From an uncultured Aquimarina sp. (GTDB lineage Bacteria > Bacteroidota > Bacteroidia > Flavobacteriales > Flavobacteriaceae): 64,000 bases of DNA. Made by a program: the position numbers and the translations under genes. Positions 25,385-32,342 of the stretch are shown in pieces; the stretch's first letter is position 1; each line of letters starts with the position of its first letter. The stretch is taken from the NCBI GenBank assembly GCA_947496555.1, contig CANMDH010000009.1:1-64000 (forward strand), given 5' to 3'. The notes beneath the pieces were generated by a model. The model saw only the letters and a program-made list of their open reading frames with translations, did not search any database and was not told the origin of the DNA.

Positions 25385-26067
25385 TAAACTACAAACTTAT
25401 ATCCAACTCCTTTAATAGTTTTGAAGCTGTTATCGCCGATTTTTTCTCTTAATTTTCTAATATGAACATCGATAGTACGGCCGCCAACGATGACTTCATT
25501 TCCCCATACCTTGTCAAGGATATCTTCTCGCTTAAACACCTTACCCGGTTTAGAGGCCAATAAAGATAGTAATTCAAACTCTTTTCTTGGTAAAACGATT
25601 TCTTTTTTGTCTTTAACAATCTTATATTCGTCCCTATTGATTACAAGACTTCCAATTTTAACTACATTGTCTGATGATTCGTCTTCCTTCAATCTACGGA
25701 GCAATGCTTTTACTTTACTAACCAATACTTTAGGACGAATGGGTTTGGTGATATAATCATCTGCACCTGCATCAAATCCAGCTACCTGAGAATAATCTTC
25801 ACCTCTAGCAGTCAGGAAAGTAATGATCGTATTTTGTAAGTCGGGCAGCTTCCTTATTTGTTCGCAAGCTTCGATACCATCCATCTCTGGCATCATGACA
25901 TCCAGAATAATCAGGTGTGGTTTCTTTTTCTTGGCTATTTTTACAGCTTCTACTCCATTTTCAGCAGTTACTACATTATATCCCTCAGCGGTAAGGTTAT
26001 ATCCCACGATTTCCAAAATGTCCGGTTCATCGTCTACCAATAGTATAGTAATATCTTTTTTGTTCAT
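25384..26067 (-). CDS. OmpR/PhoB-family response regulator
   Basis: 227 residues. Receiver domain with Asp near 10-11 and the phospho-acceptor in LIILDVMMPEMDG (about residue 55), the conserved Thr in FLTARGE and Lys in ITKPIRP, then a trans_reg_C winged helix (about 128-225, with LPRKEFELLSLLASKPGKVFKREDILDKVWG). It works with the overlapping kinase gene. PhoB proteins bind 7-bp direct repeats spaced by 4 bp, and repeats of just that type precede the nearby phosphate transporter, porin and TonB receptor genes. Confidence 0.9.
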   Translation of the reverse strand: MNKKDITILLVDDEPDILEIVGYNLTAEGYNVVTAENGVEAVKIAKKKKPHLIILDVMMPEMDGIEACEQIRKLPDLQNTIITFLTARGEDYSQVAGFDAGADDYITKPIRPKVLVSKVKALLRRLKEDESSDNVVKIGSLVINRDEYKIVKDKKEIVLPRKEFELLSLLASKPGKVFKREDILDKVWGNEVIVGGRTIDVHIRKLREKIGDNSFKTIKGVGYKFVV

Positions 26068-26173
26068 TTTTCTATTGAATTATATCACCTGCGTAAATAT
26101 ACTACGTAAGGGTGAAAGTTTTCACAACTATAAAGCTAGGAAACAATAAACTAACATAAAAATCTTATAAGGA

Positions 26174-26191
26174 TAACATTCTCTTAACGTA
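26174..26191 (+). repeat. Lone TAACATT-N4-TAACGTA repeat pair
   Basis: TAACATT (26174-26180) and TAACGTA (26185-26191) have the 11-bp period of the pho-like boxes seen elsewhere. No TTTG stands 15 nt further on and no plus-strand gene follows, so it is not a complete promoter. It could act in autoregulation of the response regulator gene at 26067. Confidence 0.25.
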
Positions 26192-26209
26192 GACTATGGT
26201 TCCAAAATC

Positions 26210-26243
26210 AAAAAGGCTGAATAGTGTACTATTCAGCCTTTTT
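26210..26243. terminator. Bidirectional terminator
   Basis: The arms AAAAAGGCTGAATAG (26210-26224) and CTATTCAGCCTTTTT (26229-26243) are perfect complements around TGTA. On the minus strand it ends the PiT transcript 24 bp after its stop. Confidence 0.85.
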
Positions 26244-26266
26244 CAATTTACCTTAACAGATATCCA

Positions 26267-28654
26267 TTAATTATGATTTCTGTACGTCTCTAACAAATTC
26301 ATGGTTGCTGTAATCAGATCTTTGGTTTCCAATAGTAACCCAAAATACAAAGTGGTATTTTTGGGGCTACTTTCTTCGGTTCTGGTTCTTGCAACTTGCT
26401 TGTCAATTTTCTCGTTTACTTTTTCGAATAATTCTTGCTTTTCAGCCAGAATAACATCAATATGATCAAACTCTCTATCTCCAAATGCTTTTTTAATTTT
26501 CACAAACAATTCATTCAATTGCTCTTCGATTTCTTTAAGATCTTTGATTTGGTTAAATCGAAGTTTTTTATGATTGTTATTGACATGTTTATGGCTCGCC
26601 TTAGTAATATAATCTAGAGATTGTGACATATCTTGAAGATATCCTAATATATTAATATAAAAGTTACTAGCTCCAATGCTGGATTCGTCCAAATTCTTAA
26701 TAAAGTAGAAAATATTATCTCTAAGATCTTCAACTTCTGCATCTAATTTGGCAATACCCTTTTTTCCTTTCTTTAAAGCAGGCAAATCGTATTTTACAAG
26801 ACTATCAACCGCGTTTGCATAAATTTTGTTTCCTCTATTTACAAAAGACTTGATATTATCGGCACTTTCTTCGATAACTCCTTGAATAGAACTGCTCTCA
26901 GAGCTTTTAAGACTATCTTCTGCTTTCTCAGCTTTTACTCTTTTTCTATAGCTTATGGTATTTCTTGCCAAAAGTAGTATCGCTACAAGCAATAGTACAG
27001 CTATCATTACTGGACCACCAAGGTTAATCAAAAAGGCTACGGCTCCCGCTGCAATAAATGCACTGATCGCGGTCATAAACCATCCGGCAATTACATTTAA
27101 TACTCCGGCTACACGATATACAGCGCTCTCTGTTCCCCATGCTCTATCGGCTAATGAGGTACCCATTGCTACCATAAAGGTAACATAGGTTGTAGAAAGT
27201 GGTAACTTCATTGAAGTTGCAATAGAAATCAGAATTCCGGCAACTACAAGATTTACTGCTGCTCTTACCATATCAAAAGCTGGCATCTGATACGTCTTGT
27301 CCTTTGGTAAATCTATAATAGGTTTTGTAAATTGTTTATTTATAAATTCCATCGCAGGCTTTGGAGTAATGGCTGCAAGTCCTTGAGATAATAATACAGT
27401 TCCTCTAACTACACTTCTGGATAAGAAATTTGGGTTAAAACGTTCTTTAGCTTCACCTTCTCTAGACAGGTTAATTTCGGTATCCGCAACATATCGTGCT
27501 TTTTTTGAAAGCCACAATGTCAATACCATAATTCCTCCTGCCAGGAACAATAACAATACAGGAGTTTCGCTTTTTTTAGCCAAAACATCCATAGAAAATT
27601 CTGCTGCAGGAACACCAGAAGCAACCCAAGCTTCATACGATTGCCATCCTGCAATAGGTACACCAATAAAGTTTACCAAATCATTACCAGAAAATGCTAA
27701 TGCTAATCCAAAAGTACCTACAATAATAATTAGTTTATATATGTTTATTTTAAAGAAGTTCACTAATACATATGATAATGCTGACCATACTACGAAACCT
27801 ACTGCAACAATCTGCAACACATTTGTTTCAAGAAATCCTCTTAATGTCAATTTCATTGTACCGGCATCAGCATCTATTTTATAAAAATCTTTTTGTGCTT
27901 TGGCTAATTCCTTAACACTTTCATAAGCAGTCCCCAAATATTCATTTGCCCAGTTCAAAAGTCCTTCTGCACCTCCACTATACACAACATCTACTATGGC
28001 TTTTGCATAATTGGTTCCTTTGATTCCTTTCATGAAAATGAAATACAACAAAGCAGTCAATGCTATTCCTCCAAACAAAGCTCCTACCCACTTGGCCTTC
28101 TTTTCAAAATTATAGGACAATAACAAACGAGTAATAAACTGTACAATGGCTCCTACCGAAAAAGCAATGACTACCGAAAGCAATATACCGCTGATGATTT
28201 CTCCAGCTTTTTTGGTATTTATATAATTTCCTAAGTCAGAAAAAGACAGACCTTGATCTGCTCCTATTTTGATCAATGCCACACATACCGCAGCTCCCAA
28301 AAGGTTAAATACAATGGAAACCGTTGTTGAAGTCGGCATCCCTAGCGTATTAAAAAAGTCAAGGAGCAATATATCGGTGATCATCACCGCCATAAAAATG
28401 ATCATGATCTCATCAAAATAGAATTCACCTGGGTTAAATATCCCTTTTCGTGCAACTTCCATTAATCCACTGGAAAAAATAGCTCCAGCTGCAATACCAA
28501 TACTGGCAACGATCATAATAGTCCTAAAAGATACTGCTTTAGAACCAATAGCAGAGTTCAAGAAGTTAACCGCATCGTTACTAACTCCTACAACAAGGTC
28601 CGCAATTGCTAATACGGCTAGTGCGACAACCATTAACAAATAAATATTATCCAT
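26267..28654 (-). CDS. PiT-family inorganic phosphate transporter with C-terminal DUF47 (PhoU-like) domain
   Basis: 795 residues. Two PiT repeats with the signature GVSNDAVNFLNSAIGSKA (about 23-40) and FSGNDLVNFIGVP (about 318-330) sit in about 12 membrane helices. The C-terminal ~200 residues (about 590-790) are a helical DUF47/PhoU-like domain fused to the carrier. In many bacteria DUF47 is a separate partner of PiT, so the fusion is the Bacteroidota version. Pi is taken up with Na+ or H+. It lies 200 bp upstream of the PhoR/PhoB-like pair, and a TAACANT repeat box stands before it. Confidence 0.93.
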   Translation of the reverse strand: MDNIYLLMVVALAVLAIADLVVGVSNDAVNFLNSAIGSKAVSFRTIMIVASIGIAAGAIFSSGLMEVARKGIFNPGEFYFDEIMIIFMAVMITDILLLDFFNTLGMPTSTTVSIVFNLLGAAVCVALIKIGADQGLSFSDLGNYINTKKAGEIISGILLSVVIAFSVGAIVQFITRLLLSYNFEKKAKWVGALFGGIALTALLYFIFMKGIKGTNYAKAIVDVVYSGGAEGLLNWANEYLGTAYESVKELAKAQKDFYKIDADAGTMKLTLRGFLETNVLQIVAVGFVVWSALSYVLVNFFKINIYKLIIIVGTFGLALAFSGNDLVNFIGVPIAGWQSYEAWVASGVPAAEFSMDVLAKKSETPVLLLFLAGGIMVLTLWLSKKARYVADTEINLSREGEAKERFNPNFLSRSVVRGTVLLSQGLAAITPKPAMEFINKQFTKPIIDLPKDKTYQMPAFDMVRAAVNLVVAGILISIATSMKLPLSTTYVTFMVAMGTSLADRAWGTESAVYRVAGVLNVIAGWFMTAISAFIAAGAVAFLINLGGPVMIAVLLLVAILLLARNTISYRKRVKAEKAEDSLKSSESSSIQGVIEESADNIKSFVNRGNKIYANAVDSLVKYDLPALKKGKKGIAKLDAEVEDLRDNIFYFIKNLDESSIGASNFYINILGYLQDMSQSLDYITKASHKHVNNNHKKLRFNQIKDLKEIEEQLNELFVKIKKAFGDREFDHIDVILAEKQELFEKVNEKIDKQVARTRTEESSPKNTTLYFGLLLETKDLITATMNLLETYRNHN

Positions 28655-28672
28655 TACTTTTTATTTAAGGTG

Positions 28673-28716
28673 CAAATATTATAATCAATTCTTAGCTTAA
28701 TGTTACCAAACTGTTA
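28673..28716 (-). promoter_or_regulatory. Pho-like box and promoter of the PiT gene
   Basis: Read on the minus strand: TAACAGT (28716-28710), TAACATT (28705-28699) and a weaker TAAGAAT (28694-28688), each separated by 4 bp. Fifteen nt after the third unit comes the G of AATATTTG (28680-28673). This fits PhoB-type direct repeats overlapping the -33 region, with transcription from about 28667, 13 nt before the ATG. Confidence 0.55.
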
Positions 28717-28732
28717 TGTATTTACACAATGT

Positions 28733-29932
28733 TTAGAAATGTATATCAAATTGTAATCTATATGCTAATCCACTAGCATCACCATCCTGTGTAGTATAGC
28801 TTATATCTGATTGAACTTTTAAATTATGCCCTGCAATATATCTTGAAACTCCCAAAGTATATTGCTCTTCAAGAGCTCTACCTACAACAGCATCAAAATT
28901 AAGATTAGTATAACGTCCAGCTACTTCCCAATTATTTTTGAATAAATACCCTGCTTGTAAGTTTATTGCATTACCAACCTGAACAATATCTCCAGTAGGA
29001 GTGCCATCTTCCTCTATTGCAATGGCCTCATCAGCATCTCTATCGGCAAATTCTCCCATAAAAGAAAAACCTTTGTATTTGAATACTGCATCAACAAATA
29101 TTGTGGAGATATTAGTTTCATATAAACCAGTACTGGTTTCCATATACGATCCTTGATTACTTCTGTCTTTTACAGCATCAGCATTAAAATCATAAGTGGC
29201 AGCAAGCATTAATTTAGGCGTTTGTTCTCTTTTAAGATCACCTCCTTTATAATCTCCTTTACTTTGAAATTTCCCAAAAGGCAATAATTCTACTCTACCT
29301 GTATATTGATGACCACCTAAGTTTCCAGTAGTAATATTTCTTCCTTCTCCCTGTGAAACAGCCAATATTTCTCTAACAAGAAATTTTTCTGAAAGCTTAA
29401 AGTGATGTCTTAATTGAACTCCTATATCACGATCGATATTAAATCTACTATTTAATCTTGAACGGTCTACTAATTGTAGGTTTGCAGAAGAAACAACACG
29501 CTCTACGTTACCTGGTAATTTGGTTTGCCCTGCCCAAAGCGTAAAGTTTTTATAAAAATTCCATTTGATAACCGCGTCAAGAATATAACGTGGTGCATTA
29601 TTTGTAAATTCTGAAGCTCCTGATATATCTCTGTTAGATAATCCAAGCTCTATTTTATACTTTAGTTTAGGACTGTAAGCGAATCCATCAAATTTTAGAC
29701 GTGCTCTCCTAACCAAAAAACTGGTCTCTGACTTGCCGTAATCTCCATCATTGATATCCCAACCTGCAATACCAAGTAATTGGAATCTTGTAGCAAATTT
29801 CATGCTCCATGAGCTGTCTTTAGCAACCACATTTAAGATTCCTTTTCCAAATTTGGTCTCAGTAGTTTCCTGAGCATTTACAATGCAAAGCGTAAATAAG
29901 ATTAACGCTGTAAGTGTAATCTTTAATTTCAT
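28733..29932 (-). CDS. Phosphate-selective porin OprP/OprO-like outer-membrane protein
   Basis: 399 residues from ATG 29932: signal peptide MKLKITLTALILFTLCIVNAQ and then a porin_O_P beta-barrel (alternating strands such as FLVRRARLKFDGFAYSPKLKYKIELGLSN and WAGQTKLPGNVERVVSS), ending in aromatic FDIHF as outer-membrane barrels do. The upstream TTG 29959 lies within the promoter and is rejected as start. The family forms anion or polyphosphate channels. The neighbouring PiT carrier and the shared repeat box make phosphate the likely solute. Confidence 0.87.
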   Translation of the reverse strand: MKLKITLTALILFTLCIVNAQETTETKFGKGILNVVAKDSSWSMKFATRFQLLGIAGWDINDGDYGKSETSFLVRRARLKFDGFAYSPKLKYKIELGLSNRDISGASEFTNNAPRYILDAVIKWNFYKNFTLWAGQTKLPGNVERVVSSANLQLVDRSRLNSRFNIDRDIGVQLRHHFKLSEKFLVREILAVSQGEGRNITTGNLGGHQYTGRVELLPFGKFQSKGDYKGGDLKREQTPKLMLAATYDFNADAVKDRSNQGSYMETSTGLYETNISTIFVDAVFKYKGFSFMGEFADRDADEAIAIEEDGTPTGDIVQVGNAINLQAGYLFKNNWEVAGRYTNLNFDAVVGRALEEQYTLGVSRYIAGHNLKVQSDISYTTQDGDASGLAYRLQFDIHF

Positions 29933-29956
29933 AACCAATACTAGTTTTTGTCGCTG

Positions 29957-30000
29957 CAAAGAACCAATACCAATGTTAAGTTAATGTTATCTTAATGTTT
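29957..30000 (-). promoter_or_regulatory. Pho-like box and promoter of the porin gene
   Basis: Three minus-strand units of AACATT lie at an exact 11-bp period (plus-strand AATGTT at 29972-29977, 29983-29988 and 29994-29999). Fifteen nt after the last TAACATT comes the G of GTTCTTTG (29964-29957). The same TAACANT-N7-GTTCTTTGC arrangement stands before the TonB receptor gene. Predicted leader of about 19 nt. Confidence 0.6.
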
Positions 30001-30056
30001 TTTAATAATTATTTTAGAATGACCTTTTTTTTGAGTATTTATGCGAGAGCAAAAAA

Positions 30057-30078
30057 GGCTGACCTAATAAGGTCAGCC
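30057..30078 (-). terminator. Terminator after the chromate transporter gene
   Basis: GGCTGACC (30057-30064) pairs with GGTCAGCC (30071-30078) around TAATAA. On the minus strand it is followed by TTTTTT, so it ends transcripts from the gene at 30215. The rest of 30001-30214 shows no gene. Confidence 0.75.
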
Positions 30079-30214
30079 CTGTATTTCAAAAATCTAAGTC
30101 GACAAAAACTAGTATGATTTTTTGAAATTACTATTTGTCATACGACTCGTCAAAAGTATTTTTTTTGGCGAGTTTTTATGTTAATACAACTTTAAGGTAT
30201 CGTTAAAAATAACT

Positions 30215-31345
30215 CTATAGAGAAGATAATAAATACCCCAGGATTGATCCTCCTAGGACAATCCACATAGCATTTACCTTTTTCACTCCGAACATCATAA
30301 ACACACTTAACAAAGCAATACTTATTGCTTTCCAATCTGTTAGTGCATCCAAAGACATCACATATAATACTGAAAGCATTATAGCTACAGCCGCAATGTT
30401 AACTGAGTCCAAAAAGTAGCTTAACACTTTAGATTTTCTCATTTTAGGCACTAAAGGATTAAGAAGTAACACAAAAAGAAAAGAAGGAAGAAAAATTCCG
30501 ATTGTTGCAGCTACCGCTCCCCAAAAACCAGCTAATTGATAGCCAATGAATGTTGCTGTAGACAATACAGGCCCAGGTGTAAATTGGCCCACTGCAATGG
30601 CATCTATTAATTCTAAACGTGTTAACCATCCTTTGGTCACCAATTCTGCATCAAGATATGCAAACAGGACATAACCGCTACCATATAATATAGCGCCAAC
30701 TTTCAGAAAAGTCCAAAAAACTTTTAGCGTTGAAAGTTTAATAAGAGTAGCTGTAGAAATTTTAAATACCAAAAAAGGAGCTATTGATTTAGAAGTGGAA
30801 GCTAATTTTGATTTAGAATAGAAATATAATGTTCCCAAAACACCACCACTTAATAATGCAATAATTTCGTTTACACCAAAAAGACTAGCAATCAAAACTA
30901 AAACACCTATGGCACCAATCTCCCGACTTTTTAAAGCTTTTTTACCTAATTTCAGAATTGCAGAAGCAATAATGGCCAGTACAGCAGGCTTGATTCCAAA
31001 AATAAAAGGAGCCACCTCTGGTAACTGTCCATACGCAGTATAAAACCACGCCAAAACCCCGGTAATTACTACTGCCGGAAAAATAAAACAAGCCCCAGCA
31101 ACAAACAAACCTGCAACGCCCGCACGCTCATGACCACAATGCATCACCATCTCGGTAGAGTTAGGACCAGGAATTAAGTTTGTAGCCCCAATAAGATCCA
31201 AGAAGTGTTGTCTATTCATCCATTTTCTTTTATCAACGACTTCATCTTCCATCATAGCAATATGAGCGGCAGGTCCACCAAAAGCAATACAACCCAGTCT
31301 AAAGAAAACTTTGGCCACCTCTATAAGCTTGTTCTTTTTATTCAT
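30215..31345 (-). CDS. chrA: Chromate transporter family (ChrA), two-domain form
   Basis: 376 residues from ATG 31345 (MNKKNKLIEVAKVFFRLGC). Two homologous halves each carry the CHR domain signature: FRLGCIAFGGPAAHIAMMEDEVV...LIPGPNSTEM and LKVGAILYGSGYVLFAYLDAELV...GQFTPGPVLS. ChrA exports chromate or sulfate-like oxyanions; in this context a phosphate-analogue role is only a guess. The frame is open to 31417, but the extra 24 residues are not typical and the first codon is not ATG. About 10 membrane helices. Confidence 0.85.
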   Translation of the reverse strand: MNKKNKLIEVAKVFFRLGCIAFGGPAAHIAMMEDEVVDKRKWMNRQHFLDLIGATNLIPGPNSTEMVMHCGHERAGVAGLFVAGACFIFPAVVITGVLAWFYTAYGQLPEVAPFIFGIKPAVLAIIASAILKLGKKALKSREIGAIGVLVLIASLFGVNEIIALLSGGVLGTLYFYSKSKLASTSKSIAPFLVFKISTATLIKLSTLKVFWTFLKVGAILYGSGYVLFAYLDAELVTKGWLTRLELIDAIAVGQFTPGPVLSTATFIGYQLAGFWGAVAATIGIFLPSFLFVLLLNPLVPKMRKSKVLSYFLDSVNIAAVAIMLSVLYVMSLDALTDWKAISIALLSVFMMFGVKKVNAMWIVLGGSILGYLLSSL

Positions 31346-31512
31346 TAAAATGGTAATTCTTAGGATTACTAAATAATTAACAAGATGATCAAAAATAGAA
31401 ATATAATAGGAACTCACCAGTATCCAAAAAAGTAATTAAACTAAGAATACGAGATCAAAAGGAGAAGTAAGTTAAAAACTTAAAATGTTTATAATCAGAT
31501 TATTACATTTTT

Positions 31513-31569
31513 AATGTTAATTTAATGTTACCTAAACATTGCTTAAACGTAAAATAAATAGTACTTTTA
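31513..31569. promoter_or_regulatory. Possible pho-like repeats between chrA and the MORN-like gene
   Basis: AATGTTA occurs at 31513-31519 and 31524-31530 (11-bp period, minus orientation TAACATT). In plus orientation AAACATT (31534-31540) and AAACGTA (31545-31551) also have an 11-bp period, followed by TACTTTTA (31562-31569). The distance to the -7-like element is about 2 nt longer than at the three better boxes, and no good -7 serves chrA, so this is weaker. Confidence 0.35.
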
Positions 31570-31614
31570 TAACATAAGTCGACATCCTCAAATAACATTA
31601 AACATTTAAAGAAT

Positions 31615-31974
31615 ATGAAAAAGATATTAGTAGCAATGGCCATTTTATTTTCGGCGACTTTAATGGCACAGGATGTAAAACCTACTTTTGAAAAGCAGGG
31701 AGACCTAATAAAAGGAACTTTCTTTCACGAAAATGGAGAAATTCGCCAACAAGGTTTTTACAATGCAGAAGGTAAGCTTCACGGAGAATGGAAATCTTAT
31801 GACACATCTGGAAAGAAAATTGCCATGGGGCGATACAACAACGGAGTAAAAACCGGAAAGTGGTTTTTCTGGGGTGCAGACAAATTATCCGAAGTCAACT
31901 ATTCTGATAATCAAATTGCTGATGTGACTACATGGTCCAATAAAGATAACGTTGTTGTTAACTTTAGAAATTAG
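31615..31974 (+). CDS. Secreted MORN-like repeat protein (YwqK-type antitoxin-repeat family)
   Basis: 119 residues: a signal peptide (MKKILVAMAILFSATLMAQ) and three MORN/YwqK-like repeats (GTFFHENGEIRQQGFYN, GKLHGEWKSYDTSGKKIAMGRYN, GVKTGKWFFWGADKLSEVNY). The repeats are probably structural in the envelope. The YwqK family name includes antitoxin, but no toxin lies near and no such role is claimed. The gene lies on its own, with a terminator after it. Confidence 0.8.
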   Translation: MKKILVAMAILFSATLMAQDVKPTFEKQGDLIKGTFFHENGEIRQQGFYNAEGKLHGEWKSYDTSGKKIAMGRYNNGVKTGKWFFWGADKLSEVNYSDNQIADVTTWSNKDNVVVNFRN

Positions 31975-31995
31975 ATTTTTATCAAAAAATAAACG

Positions 31996-32031
31996 GAAAC
32001 ACCTCATATTCTTGGGGTGTTTTCTGTTTTT
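31996..32031 (+). terminator. Rho-independent terminator
   Basis: AAACACC (31997-32003) pairs with GGTGTTT (32016-32022), followed by CTGTTTTT. It ends the MORN-like gene. Confidence 0.75.
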
Positions 32032-32342
32032 ATAAAGACCTTTTATCTTCAATAACCCGATTTTTGTTTTCGAAAAATCTTAATATTTCTTTTAAAGTAA
32101 TAACACACAAATGTTTTCTTAACATTGAATTCTTTAATTTCAACTACTACTAAAAAGCAAATTCCTGTTCATTTTCAAGACTTTAAAACTTCTTATTATA
32201 AAAATATCTTGACAAGAAAGCAATCACAAAAAATATGCCGATAACAATTATCTAACATTATAATGATGCATAATTAATTTTTGAATAACACTCATTTAAC
32301 ACTTCACCACGTTCTTTGCCCCGGAATTTGAGAACAAATTAA
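32032..32342. other. Intergenic region before the TonB receptor gene
   Basis: AT-rich, with no reading frame worth naming. Its last 60 bases hold the pho-like box (32286-32303) and the -7-like GTTCTTTG (32311-32318). Nothing else was recognised. Confidence 0.5.
32286..32318 (+). promoter_or_regulatory. Pho-like box and promoter of the TonB receptor gene
   Basis: Two perfect heptamers TAACACT (32286-32292 and 32297-32303) are separated by CATT, exactly the 7+4+7 plan of PhoB sites. Fifteen nt after the second comes the G of GTTCTTTG (32311-32318), giving a predicted start near 32324 and a leader of about 19 nt, as at the porin gene. Confidence 0.6.

Noticed and set aside
30112-30164. GTATGA...TCATAC inverted repeat in the gap after the porin
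   Set aside because: The arms are 6 bp with a long spacer and no promoter at the right distance; more likely part of the termination region.
31513-31530. Pho-like box for chrA
   Set aside because: The AATGTTA pair has the right period, but no TTTG-like element is found at 15 nt on the minus strand, so control of chrA is not claimed.
31615-31974. YwqK-type protein as the antitoxin of a toxin-antitoxin pair
   Set aside because: It has a signal peptide, stands alone between a promoter and a terminator, and no toxin gene is adjacent.
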